Of a DNA stretch of 64,000 nucleotides, positions 1 to 11,038 are shown piece after piece. The stretch is taken from contig OX359245.1 of assembly GCA_947179485.1 (NCBI GenBank), forward strand, positions 75,007,067 to 75,071,066, written 5' to 3'. Each line of letters starts with the position of its first letter. Position 1 is the first letter of the stretch. The DNA comes from Allacma fusca. Lineage: Eukaryota > Arthropoda > Collembola > Symphypleona > Sminthuridae. A model generated the notes under the pieces. The model was given only the letters and a program-made list of their open reading frames with translations, did not search any database and was not told where the DNA came from. The position numbers and the translations under genes were made by a program.

Positions 1-996
1 TGCTCATAAAAGGGATAATGTCACAAAATGCGTTTCTTTTCAACATTTTTCAAAATTTGTTTCACTGGCCTATGTCAAAATTTAAAGTGACAATTCCCGA
101 GAACGAGAACCAAGTCGAGATTTTTTAGGATTGTCGACGTTACATTATTTCTGTCAGGCACAATTTGAGGAAAGATTGACACAAGCAAAAACATGTACTG
201 CAACATGAGTACTCACACTGAAAAGTATTCCCTTTTTTCGAAAATTAAAATTAGCAGTTGCGCTCAAGTTAATATCAACATTTAAATAAAATAACCACAG
301 GGAATATTCATGTAGTCAAGGTTTCAACAATATATATACAGCTGGAATAAAATATTTAGCGAAAATGATTTACAAATACTTTAAAACTTGATTACACTCT
401 ACACATTCCTTCATTTAAATTACCGGGTTTTTATTTTATTTTAACTTTTTGTGCCCATCGTTGTATCGGTCTTACCATTGTAAGCAGCACCATTCCAGGA
501 GTCGGATTTTTGTGGAAAGTAGGGAAAATTCGTCCTAGGAACAAACAATTTTTGGCACAGGAAATACCGATTGGAAAGGATTGGTTTTTGTGAACAGGGA
601 TGCTTAAAATTCTATGACCTTTATATCAGCTAGGAGTTTTAAAACTATTGTCATGTTTCAGGGATAATTGTTTCGTAAAAAGGATTTCGAAACTCGCTGA
701 TCTTTTCAGCAGGAATGTGACGTCTTGCAGGGAAATAGTTTTTTACGACTTCCCTGCAGAGACTTAAAATACAGCAGCACAATTTGAAAACCATCGTTCC
801 GGGGGATTTACAAAAATCTAAACTCTGCAATCTTAGAAACAACATCTAAAACTACTTTCACAAAAGTACAGTCACATTGTCACTAAACAATTACAACATA
901 AAACAACATTACATTCCGGATGGACTGCATCATTTAATTTACAATTATGGATATTGGCAACCCACAGTACTCCCTTTTATAATATCATGTTCCATC
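1..996. other. Intergenic, no gene seen
   Basis: AT-rich sequence with no coding frame I can support. The part around 690-830 resembles 8040-8165: both carry a 'ttttcagcagg' word, a 'gggacttaaaattcagca'-like word and a run of shared bases. This suggests an old dispersed repeat present twice, but I could not classify it. Confidence 0.5.
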
Positions 997-1541
997 CACT
1001 GATCGGCGCACTCACGAGTTTTGAGAGCAAAACTCGCACTCAACTCGCACTCAGAACTCAAAATTTGAGTGCCGAGTGTGAGACCCGCGGCATTCTGAGC
1101 AGAACTCATTTTGTGAGGCCGAGTGCCATAAATATAGATTACAGTCATTGAGCGAGAGTGTGAGGGCAGTATTTGGAACTCAAATATTCCATAACTGAAT
1201 GCATGTTGCCCCCATCTACACTTACAAATTCAGTACATTTTGCCAGCATTTAGCGTTTTGATGATTTCGTTTCCGCTAAAAATGTGAGCTATCGTCAGTA
1301 CAGTGGACGGCTTCAGCGTTATTCTTTGGCGGATTCCTTGAAATGGCGCTAATTTTAATTTGTTACTGAGAGTTCCTGAGTGCGAGTTTGAGTGCAAGAT
1401 TTCATCATGGTCACTCATGAGTGCGAGTGCGAGCTCTTGTTTGATTCAGAATTTGAGTTCCTGAGTGAGTTCTGAGTTCCGTTTAGAGACTCCTAGCACT
1501 CTTGAGTGCGAGATCGAGTTCAAAAATTTTGCCGATCAGTG
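997..1541. mobile_element. Short hAT-like element with GAGTGCGAG arrays
   Basis: A 545-bp non-coding element. It begins CACTGATCGGC and ends with the exact inverse GCCGATCAGTG. It is flanked on both sides by the same 8 bases, GTTCCATC (989-996 and 1542-1549). An 8-bp target duplication is the hallmark of the hAT superfamily. Inside both ends are degenerate arrays of the word gagtgcgag or its inverse, around a core at about 1180-1370. No transposase is present, so it would be non-autonomous. It sits 47 bp beyond the stop codon of the receptor gene at 1589-2918, probably in its 3' untranslated region. Confidence 0.8.
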
Positions 1542-1588
1542 GTTCCATCACACTGAATTATTTAATATTCTCATCATTACCCGCACTT

Positions 1589-2918
1589 TCAATCAATACC
1601 AAGCAAAAGAGTGGTTATGCCTCGTACTGCGAAATCAAGAAATAATGGGGTGGATTCTCTTTCAATTGCGTGGAACGGGCCAATCTTGATACCAACTGGC
1701 ACAAATGCAACAATCCTTTTCTTAGACCACGACGCTTTCCTACTATCCATGAAATTTAACCTGGACGACAGCACAAGTTTAATATCCTTTGTGAATTCTG
1801 GCAAAGAAAATGCGTTCCCGAACCCAGCAGCAAAAATAGCAGACGCATATATGGACATTGAAATAAAGAAAAGAGCAACAGGAAGGTTATGAGAAAATGC
1901 TCTGATAGCTCCATAACCCGTCGTAACCGAAGCCACGAGCAAAGCCAGTTTGTAATAATACAATGCAGTTGAGAAACCATCATTAAATATCTGAATAATT
2001 CGCTGAACAGCAACACATTGCGAAAGCATTTCCACCGGATCAATATTTTGGATGTGAGGGTCTCTACAAAAATTTGAAATAATAAGGAAATATGGCTCTG
2101 AAATTAGTTGTTGCAAAACTTTAGCATGATCTCACCTCAATGAATTAATAGCCTGGCGCAATGCTGTGTTCACATTTTCAATAAATAGAATGCAATTGTT
2201 CACAAACACTTCTGTCGGCATGATGTACATGAATGCCAGAAATAGTTCTTGCAACCAAAGTATAACAAATGTCAACGGGTTCTGCACGGACTTGTGAAGC
2301 AACTGGTAAAGATGGAGTTGTGTACAGAAAATGGCTGAAAGGATTCCCAAACTCGTACAAGCTGCAATAGCGGTATATGGCAACAGAATCGCGAACTTCT
2401 CTCTACCGGTCAATTTGTTATCCAATTTTAACATTGTACGCGATCCTATGAACACAATCCCATTAGTATTCACCGAAATATGCAAATTATTAATACAATA
2501 AGCTATACTGATATAAACCAAAACGTTTCCAATTACCCATCAATTTTAAGTTCGATTTGTCTCCAAAGAATATAAAATTAAAAATGGTTACCGTGATATC
2601 ACCGTTTATAAAAACCATCAGAAATTGATTAAAAATTGCATACGTAAATATATATGAAGACAAGGCATGAAGAGCAATATCAAGAGCTAATGTGCCATTG
2701 TATGAGAATATTTTTAAAACGAAAAAATACCAAGCCATGCATACTATCAAAGCCCCATACAAAAATAAGAGAAAAGAAATAATTTGACGTTTTTTATCTC
2801 CAACACGCATTTGAACTGTTTCTCCTTCCTTTAGACTGAGTTCAAATGGCAGTACATAAAGTCTTGCTGCTACGTTGATCGAGTAAAGGTAAATCTTCAA
2901 ATCTGTTGCGAACAACAT
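1589..2918 (-). CDS. Multi-pass receptor-like protein, three exons, apparently intact
   Basis: Coding exons are 2918-2537, 2445-2136 and 2063-1589. Both introns are short and bounded by GT and AG (donors GTAATT and GTGAGA; acceptors CATAG and TTGTAG). The frame stays open across the joins and gives about 388 residues. The start is the ATG at 2918; paralogs have an ATG two codons earlier, which here is TTG. I count six strong hydrophobic segments, two per exon, plus a hydrophobic C-terminus. The family block PVGVKIGPFHTIEREST, just before the C-terminus, is conserved. Length, segment number and clustering fit an arthropod chemoreceptor-type (gustatory receptor-like) membrane protein. I do not see the classical TYxxxxxQF motif, so function is inference. 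It is the only family copy here without an obvious lesion. A hAT-like element lies just downstream. Confidence 0.75.
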
Positions 2919-4500
2919 ACTCAAGTTTTGCGTATCTATTTAGAAGGAATTGAACTGAAAGCTGATTGAAGCGACTGATTGGATAAAGTTGTATTCAAGT
3001 TGTTTGTTAATGGAAGAGCCAAGAAATGTGACGTAAAAGTCAAGGCCGTAGACAAGCAATTAAACTGGAACTTTGTATATGACTTCGTACTTGAGTTCTT
3101 CGCTTGGGGTGAAAATTGTGGTGACTGTCATTGTAATGAATTTTAGCAGACAATTAAGACAATTATATTATTCTAAACGGAAATAATTAATTCGTGTAAT
3201 TCCGTTCATATAACGGAATGGGAAGTAAATTATAAGGTCTAAGTCGTTAGAAAGCAATTAAACTGTTTTTGAATATGACTTAGTTGAGTGATCGAGGTTG
3301 CACTAAACATTCCTCTAACGTAATTGGTCGTAATTGCATCAATTAAAATTTTTTGTCCAACTAAATCAAAAATATTGAATGTGAAATTGATTCCTTCCTG
3401 GGAAATCTAATTGGCAAGCAATTATTTTATTTTTGAATTTGACGTAATTAGTATTTATTGCAAGGTTAAATTTGAACGAACTTTGAAAGTTAAATTGTTA
3501 AAATATTCTTTTGGCCCTAATAACTTCTGTTATTATTGATGGTGTTTGGGAATTATTGTATTTAGAATTTGGATTCCTTTAGAAATTACTGGTTTTATAA
3601 AGCTATGGGTAAACTAGCATAGCCATGACGTAATTTTAATATTAATAAATATATTATTATTATTATTATATTATACAGCGGTAATATTCTGTACATCCGC
3701 CAATGATCACAGAGCTAATCCGGTTAATCCGAGAAAATTATATGTCGGAATGCCGCAGCTTGTCCCACGACTTTGTCCTTGTCCCTAAATTGTTGATCTT
3801 ACTGCTTGACTTCGCTGATATTGACTTTGGAAGGCAGAGACTCATCAACAGGATCTAATTGTTGAATTTAAGTTCTTGTGTCTGTCAGGCCTACTTAATA
3901 GTCATTGATTAACTTACATGTACGTTGACTAAATTGTTTTATGGATTAGCTTACTGATCTATCAATCAGACAATTTCGACAGTTACCTTGATGTTTCAAT
4001 GTCCCGACGTATGTGTTTACTATGTGCTCTAACTTGTATGAACTATGTGAAAAATGAATTAAAAATATTTTGTAATAAGCTGTAAACATATTTGGTTAGA
4101 AGAAGTAGAACACTGAAATTTCTTCTTGAACACAGTTAGCTGCATTTTAAAAAAGATATCAGAAAATTTGGTGTCAATTTTGGGAGAGAAAAATAATTCG
4201 ATTCTTGAAAAGTTGGGGGAACAGTCACATAGCCTGTCACCCCTTGACGTTTTTGAGGGACATTGTCCTCTCTGTCTCCCTCGATTCCGGAGTTCCTGCT
4301 TAGTTACATATAAGACATGACAAAACCGTTCTATAGCTTTTCGTGAAGTTGAATTACTTGCATTGGCAGCTCTTCAAGTTTCGCAATTTTCGGTTCACAC
4401 ACAACCTGCAATTTAAATATATGTAGATTTAAGAGATAATTGCTTCGATCTTCTGGGGGTAATTCTACTTAATTTGAATTAAATGCATCAATAAATCTAA
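2919..4500. other. Upstream region of the intact receptor, no gene seen
   Basis: No supportable coding frame. Compared with the upstream region of the plus-strand paralog (29543-30864), this spacer is about 1.1 kb longer, so it probably holds an insertion that I cannot delimit. A TTATTATTAT tract lies near 3650. Function beyond a possible promoter is unknown. Confidence 0.4.
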
Positions 4501-4950
4501 GTTACTAGTTAGTACTAGTTAACCAAATAAAGCTCAAATTTTGACATTTATATTAATTGGATTTAATCGGCAGCTGGTGGATGCATTTAAACTAAAACGA
4601 AATATATCGATTGTAATAGTCGTATGATTTGCTTACAAGTGTTTGATGAAAAATATTGGAATCGGAGTTAATGCACTAAACATTACTTGTTTTAATATTT
4701 TATTGAACACTACCTATAAGGGCTGTTCAAGTGACTGGCAAAATTGGTTCCTTATAAACATTTCCCCTTTCAACCTGAAGCTGAATTTGAATGCCTCCTG
4801 AAACTCAGGTTTGAACTTGAATAGAACAAAAAACCGATGTTTCCACAGATATAAACTCTATTTTGAAATGGATTGCGCCTAGGAATTCAAGTTTGAAACT
4901 GTATTTTCAACCTGAAACTTGAATAATAGTTTGTAATCAGATATGAATAA
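4500..4950. repeat. Inverted copy of 28670-29060 (duplicated upstream block)
   Basis: Read in reverse, this stretch matches 28670-29060 in order. It shares the words GTAAGCAAATCA, TAAATGCATCC-like, GTGCATTAACT, then CCCTTATAG, then an array of TCAAACTTGAA-like words. It lies upstream of the minus-strand receptor at 1589-2918, as its partner lies upstream of the plus-strand receptor at 29543. The two genes are therefore inverted segmental duplicates. The array part starts AAGGGCTGTTCAAG, which looks like a hAT-type end, but no second end or target duplication is visible. Confidence 0.6.
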
Positions 4951-5354
4951 ACATCCCAGAATGTGTTTTGAAATTTAGAATGAGAAACTTCGAGTCCCAC
5001 AATCAATATCATCAGCTCTTGGTTATTTATATTTCGATTTACCAGGGAAAATTTATGAAAATCATGGAACCCTGCACGTTCGTATACTTCTCCGCGATTT
5101 CCCGTGTAAACCAACGCGACAGTGGCTCAACGTTATTCGGGGTTTTTCCCGATTTTTAACAATGACTTGACCCAGAAACATTAATGTAATTATGGAAAGC
5201 TTTTTTTTGTAGCTTTTATAAGGATTATTGTAATGGTTGGTCATATTTGTTTCGGATGGCTGAGGGAAAGCTTCATAAAATCTAAGGAAAATGGAATCCA
5301 AAGGAATTGCACCTGCAAATGTGCCTTTCATCACCAAAAACGCTTCCAGTTTTT

Positions 5355-5455
5355 CTACTTTTCAATAACAGTATCATTCACTTCATTATATATCTGAATT
5401 AGCAACTGAGTAGCAACACATTGTGAAATTAATTGCGTCGGGTCCTGCGTTTGTA
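5355..5455 (-). pseudogene. Receptor exon 3 relic (first codons only)
   Basis: The reverse strand encodes QDPTQLISQCVATQLLIQIY followed by NEV, which matches the start of exon 3 in the other receptor copies (NPVQLISxCVTAQLLIQMYNEG). Homology stops after about 27 codons and a stop follows. No acceptor-linked exons 1 or 2 are visible nearby. It is a truncated remnant, not a gene. Confidence 0.65.
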
Positions 5456-5469
5456 TTGTACTTGTTGTG

Positions 5470-5891
5470 TTTGATCTTTGTTAATATTAAAACGGTTAAC
5501 AAGCATAATGATGTGAGTAAGTGAACGCTACAGAAAACGTAGACCTATTTCCTCATTATTTAGAAAATATTCCATCAAACGAGAAGGATGAAATTTCTCT
5601 ACGTGCACTTACGATTACCTGAAATTGATCACGGAAACGTTTTTAATATTTGGAGCTTGTAATTAAAAAAAACATTGTTCCGCATATTAGACAAGTCTGT
5701 GTTGTCCTTTGAGTTTGCCATAATTTGACATGAAATTTTTACTCGGGCTTGTTTAAGCAATCTGATTTGAAGGAAGTTTTTATAATCTATTGTTTCCTTC
5801 GCAAATGTGTCATCAACACAGGTATTTTTTTCAGTTCACTTCCTGAATATGTTTCAATCAACAGTGTAAATACTTTAATTCACACAAGATA
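5470..5891. repeat. Duplicated non-coding spacer module of the receptor cluster
   Basis: This carries the words tttcctcattatttag, aatattccat and gtgcacttac. They recur in the same order near 13930, 14150 and 33130. The following part (about 5690-5890) matches 15240-15460 and 33270-33400 (tttgtcctttgag, then aattcacac). These are copies of the spacer that lies 3' of receptor genes, so they record segmental duplication of the locus. No coding content was seen. Confidence 0.6.
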
Positions 5892-5899
5892 CCCTTATT

Positions 5900-6698
5900 C
5901 AAGAATGGAAATGGGAATCGGTATCGGGATCGGAATTATATTCGAAACTTTGAGGATTTTAATTCATAATGGAATCCCCAATAATTTCCAAAAGTATTTT
6001 AATCCAAAATTGGATTCAAAAACATTTTTGGAATCTGAATTGGTATTCAAATATTTTTTACTGAATTCCGATTAAAATAAAGTAATGTTTTCAATGGCAC
6101 ATTCTTATTTCATCAAAAGTACACTTAAATATAAAATTAAAATTTCCGAAAATTTTTACTTACAATGTACCCCTTATCAAAGAGCATTGGCGAACGCTTT
6201 CATCATCCGAAATGAACATGATTCCGCATTCGAGAGTCGAATTATTAGCACTTGAATGGCTTTTAACGGTTGTGCTCAAAACTATTTTTTTTCGTACAAG
6301 TTAATTACTCAAGTAAATTAAATCGTTGACACTACAGATTTTGTTAGGTAACTAAAAATGGTCCGAAAGAAAATGAGAAAAGTTGGAGTTCAAGCATCAG
6401 TTGAACGTGTTTTTTAGCTCTTAAATTGATACTTAATGACTTGCGGGAAAACTGGTTTCCCAAAACATTGATGATATGTTTCTACAGTTGAACTTTTTCC
6501 TTAATCGAATTCTTTGTATTTTCAGTACACTAGCAGTATTCAAATAAATATTCAAATCGGAATTCATAATGAGCGAATTTTAATCCGCATTAGAATCCAT
6601 ATTTTTCAGTATTGCTGTAGTTATTTTAAATTAAAATTTTTTTCCTTGAATATTTTAATTCGAATTAAAATTCATATTTTTCCCACTTCCTATCCTTG
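5900..6698. mobile_element. Short hAT-like element with GGAATCGG/AATTCG arrays
   Basis: A 799-bp non-coding element with imperfect inverted ends: CAAGAATGGAAATGGGAA on the left and its diverged inverse on the right. It is flanked by CCCTTATT (5892-5899) and CCGTTATT (6699-6706), an 8-bp target duplication with one mismatch. It interrupts the spacer module that is uninterrupted near 13340 and 33380. Both ends carry degenerate arrays (ggaatcggtatcggg on the left, aattttaatccgcatt-like on the right). No transposase frame is present. Confidence 0.7.
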
Positions 6699-6869
6699 CC
6701 GTTATTACTGCGAGATTGCAATTAAAATATAAGTATTTTTCCACAACGTACACGAGAGTTTTCCTTTTGGTTAATTGTACAATTGAAATTCGATTTCAAC
6801 GTGTTTAAAGGAAGATTTCGGAAGCCATTATTTCCAGTATTATCCAGCCATTATTATAGCGTTAGTTCA

Positions 6870-7620
6870 GTTTTGATCTCCTCCGCATGCCTTGGATTTG
6901 AAACGGCGTTCCCAAACACAAGAAAAATAATGTACTATTGAAATGTGCTAATGCAATTGATGTTACTGTTAAGAGCAGAGCAAAACCAAGCTTACAAAAA
7001 AAAATAGTCGAATGCCACCATACGAATCATGATCGCAATAAAAAGTATAAACAGTTTGTAAGCGTATAACGCCATTTAGTAACCCTCACTCTACATCTGA
7101 ATTAGCATCTGAGCAGTTACAACATGAGAAATCAGTCGCACCTGGTCCTGTTTTCCTAGTGAAACTACGGAGTCGATCGTAGTTTTTCGTTGACAAGGGC
7201 AAACAACAGACCATTACTACACGCATCTTTAGGCCATTCCATAACACTTTACTACCATCTCTATTATTTGGGACTCCATTTTTCTTCGACGAAAGCAAAG
7301 TTAAAAATAGCCAACGTAATTCGTAAGAAACAGATCAAAGTGTCCAAAACGTTTGTTCAAATTTAAGGGCAAAAAAGGCACGTAAAGCGAAAGTATTACT
7401 GGTGATTGTCGATGTACCAGAACATTTTGAAAATCACAAAGTACCAAAACGAGACCTATTCGAATAGTCATGTACAGAAACAAAGCAAGCTAAATTGATC
7501 AACGCTTTGTAAGGCGCATTTCAACTCCTTTAGGTTAGATTCAACTGGCAACAAGCACAGTTTTGAAACTACATTGAGATATATATACAAATCTGTAGGA
7601 CCCCATGTAATATTAAAAGT
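6870..7620 (-). pseudogene. Decayed receptor gene (exon 1 and exon 3 pieces)
   Basis: On the reverse strand, 7610-7300 holds a diverged exon 1: GPTDLYIYLNVVSKLCLLPV resembles the family start RPTDLKLYLYMIQVAAKL, and a second piece, FLYMTIRIGLVLVLCDF, resembles the first membrane segment. Then 7180-6870 holds exon 3 pieces: VRLISHVVTAQMLIQM, a following YKL segment, and the inverse of the family's AFSIPG region near 6890. Exon 2 is not found. Several stops and frame changes separate the pieces, so this is an old pseudogene. Confidence 0.6.
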
Positions 7621-7722
7621 GTCTTTTTGTTGAAAAACGACTGGAACGCTGAAATTATTATTACCTCCGAAGGTAGACTGTAAGCAAAATAGTACTTGAT
7701 AAACTATTTTTAACGTATTCAC

Positions 7723-9225
7723 TTACTGGACTTGGTTTTAACAGAATTAATTCGACAGTGACTTCAGTTTAATTAAAAACAAATAATTGCCGTTTACTGA
7801 AGAACCCAAGTAACAATAATAATTAAAAATCTAGCCCTTTCCGCATAATAGACGACTGCTTTTGCAAAGGCTCTATTTAGCATACAATAAGTTCATTCTG
7901 TTCGGAATATCAAAATAATTGTTTGAGTTGTGGAAAAATACCTGAAAATGGTTTTGTAACGCATCTGGGGTTGGATTTGTGTTGGACGACGGGAAGGGAT
8001 TTGCAATTGCATCTTAGACGCAAATTATTTTTGTCACAAGGAATTTTGAAAATCTTTGAACTTTTTAGCAGGGAATTTTAAAATTGTTGAAAACCTCCCC
8101 GCGGGGACATAAAATTCAGCATAGAAATTCAGAAATGATTATCCAGGGAGATTTCCAATTGCTATAAAAACCCACTATTCTAAGCGTATCATAATACTCG
8201 GGCTCAATGGTTCCAGATAAAATTAAATTATCCGTTATACTCGCAAAACGTTGGTACGTTATGTTAATATGGATGTTGTTGCGGTTCGTTATTACTGTGC
8301 CCACGGAGGAAAATTAATGGAAACCAATATAATTGAATTTAATAAGGAAAATTAAGGAATTGGGAGAGAGTGAGATGATGGGGAATGTGTAGAAGTGTAG
8401 AGATGCACTTGCTTGCTGTGAGGGATTGCGGGTTTGTGTCTCAAATACGGAAATAAGATGCGTATGTTGATATAAAGAGTTACTCACGCGGTATACTTTA
8501 TTTTACTATAGTGCGTAGATAGATACACTTTGTCCTCTCTCTCACACGTTCTTGTGTCTGCTTGGCTGTAGATCTGAAGTTACTCTCCTCTGCTGCGCCT
8601 TCGGAGGCACGCGTTTTTATACGGAGGTGAGCACCTTTGTGCCCACCTCCAGTATTCACTTTAGTTTTCATTTTAACCAATAATATTAAGTTAAGGCAGA
8701 TACCTAACGTAATTTCATATGACTTTACAACTGGGTAGTATAGGTATGTATGCTGATGTAATTATTACATGTATTGAAAATCATAAAACTAAATATCGGT
8801 TAACAGTAATTATTTCAAAACAAATACCGTACCCAGAATGTTATGCCGACCAATGTGTACGACGATTATTCCTCAAACACAAGCTGAGCACTATCCACGA
8901 ATAGCGAGTACCAAGTATTACCTAACCGCTGCAAATTCAACCTTTTTTAGTAGAAACTCCTTAAGCGATTCGTTATTCGAGTGCTTAGGTTAGAATAACC
9001 CAGCCGGATTTGGGTGGAAAATAACAGCAAAATCATAAAATCCTAATTCCATAAAAGAGGAAACTGTAGTCCCAAATCAAATATTTTCGGACAAGGAAAC
9101 TTAAAAAGTATATTTTAGATACTTCATACTCATTATTTGTAAGACTGGATGTAGCTGGGATTTTATAGAATATTCACATCTCATTGCGAGTGTGTATAAT
9201 GTGTTTGACTATATTCGCCATTTAA
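7723..9225. other. Intergenic, no gene seen
   Basis: No receptor homology or supportable frame. The stretch 8040-8165 resembles 690-830. The stretch 8465-8700 has LTR-like composition and is listed separately. Confidence 0.45.
8465..8700 (-). mobile_element. Possible solo LTR relic (ends uncertain)
   Basis: Read on the reverse strand this stretch has a TATAAAAA box (near 8615), a GC-richer transcribed-leader-like part with acacaagaacgtgtgagag, an AATAAA near 8500, and an end TATCAACA at 8465. That layout is typical of a long terminal repeat of an LTR element. I see no partner LTR, no internal genes and no clear target duplication, and the 5' boundary is not determinable by eye. If real, it is a fossil solo LTR. 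Confidence 0.3.
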
Positions 9226-9605
9226 TTAATACCAATTAAAAGATTTGTTATTGTTCTCACTACCAAATCCATAAATATAGGCGTTGATTCCCTTTCGATT
9301 GTGTGAAATGGATCAATTTTGACATCGCTTGAACTCTTTTTTTACAACATGAAACGTTTTTTGGATTCATGCACTTCAATCTCGACAATAGCACCAGTTC
9401 AATTTTGTTCTTCTTCGAATACTCCAGTGCTGGCATATACTGATATTACAAGTAAGAACATAGCAATATTAAGGTTATGAGAAAATACGCGGACGCCAGC
9501 ATAACCCGTCAGGATAGAAATGATCAGTGCAGCCAGTTTGTAGACGTATAACACTAAAATTTCAACCCTGTTTAATACATATAAACATAATACATAATAT
9601 TGCAT
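9226..9605 (-). pseudogene. Second, decayed copy of receptor exon 3 (tandem exon duplication)
   Basis: Reverse-strand peptide LVLYVYKLAALIISILTGYA followed by GVRVFSHN matches the middle of exon 3. Further left the frame changes and there are small deletions, then the FHTIERESTP and TNLLIGIN ends are recognisable in other frames. The first codons and the splice acceptor of exon 3 are missing. It starts only about 90 bp beyond the stop of the exon 3 at 10175-9695, so it looks like a tandem duplicate of that exon that decayed. Confidence 0.7.
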
Positions 9606-9694
9606 TACTTCTAAGCCATCAAAAAGTTAAGTATTTGCAGAATATGTGCATGCAATTGTGAATGCGCATAATGTGTTTGACTACGTCCGCACAT

Positions 9695-11038
9695 TCAATT
9701 AATACCAATCAAAAGACTGGTTATGGTTCTCACTACAAAATCTAGAAACACAGGAGTTGATTCCCTTTCTATTGTGCGAAAGGGGCCAATTTTGACACCA
9801 ACTGGGACGATCGCTGGAATTCGTTTTTTACACCATGAAACATTTTTGTGATTGATGTATTTCAATCTGGACAAAAGTGTCAGTTTAATTTTGATCTCCT
9901 TCATAACCTCCAGCAAGGAAAACGCATTCCCAAACACAACAACGAAACCAGTACTACAATATATTGAAATTACAAGTAAGAACATAGAAATACCAAGGTT
10001 ATGTGAAAATGTTCTGATGCTACCATAGCCCGTCATGACCGAAACAAACAGCGAAGTCATTTTGTAGACATATAAAACCAATGAGTAGCCCTCATTAAAC
10101 ATTTGAATTAGCAGTTGAGCCGTAACACATTGTGAAATGAATTGCACCGGATTGTCTCTTCGGAGTGGACGATTTCTGTAAAAAGTAAAACGCATAGCAA
10201 ACGTAACGATAAAATGGGTTACAAAACAAAAACTAAAGCTTACCTCAATGACTCAACTCTCTGTTTCAAGACTCTGTTCGTGGTTTCAAGAAACAAAGTG
10301 CAATTGCATACAAATATTGTGGCCGCCAAACAGTACGTAAGCGCGAGGAATAATTCATGTAACCAGAGTATCATAAATGTCAATGGGTTCTGCAACGATT
10401 TGTGGAGGAAATTGTACAGATGGAAGTTTGTGCAAAATATGGGTACAAGGAGTCACATACTCAGGGAAAGTACAACAACTGTGAATGTGAACAGAATCAG
10501 AAGCTTCTCCCGGTAGGTCAGGTTCTTGTCAAGTTGGAGTTGCAGAACGGAACGTGATCCTGTCGATATTGTCAAGCAATTATTCATGAATTTTATTATG
10601 ACAAATTACGATTACACAAACCATAAACCGTATTTTATATTTACCTTCAGTATTTGAACTCCAGTTTTCTCCCAAAAATGGAAAGTTAAAAATTGTCACC
10701 ATAATATCCGTATTTCGAAAATACATTTGGAATTGAAGAAAAACTGTATACGCGAAAGGAACAGAAAACATGGCATGAACAGCAATGTTCTGTGCGGACG
10801 TTGTTTTTTAATCGTGTTCGAAAAGCTTTAAAATCAGGAAATACCAAGCGAGACAAACTCGAAAGGCCCCATATAAAAACCAGATAAAGGCAATACGTTT
10901 GCGATTGTTTTTTCCAACGCGTAACTCTACACTTTCTCCCTCCTTCAGAATAAGTTCAAAGGGCAGTAACCAAAGTTTCGCTCCTACTTGGACCATATAG
11001 AGATAAAGTTTCAAATCTTTTGGACTCAACATACTCAT
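9695..11038 (-). pseudogene. Full-length receptor pseudogene, two in-frame stops
   Basis: Exons map to 11038-10645, 10559-10244 and 10175-9695 with family-typical GT/AG sites (donors GTAAAT and GTAAGC; acceptors GACAG and TACAG). Lengths 394, 316 and 481 keep one frame across the joins (397 codons). The start ATG at 11038 gives MSMLSPKDLKLYLYMVQVGA. Exon 1 has TAA where paralogs read DDTT after LFEHD. Exon 2 has TGA after LSLSM. Exon 3 is fully open with PVGVKIGPF and ends LLIGIN. Splice sites and phases remain intact, so inactivation looks recent. Upstream sequence (11040-11280) resembles that of the 17189 and 23279 copies. Confidence 0.8.

Noticed and set aside
651-1418. Short frames on both strands left of the first receptor
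   Set aside because: 60-70 codons, no domain, overlapping on both strands or lying in a transposon array.
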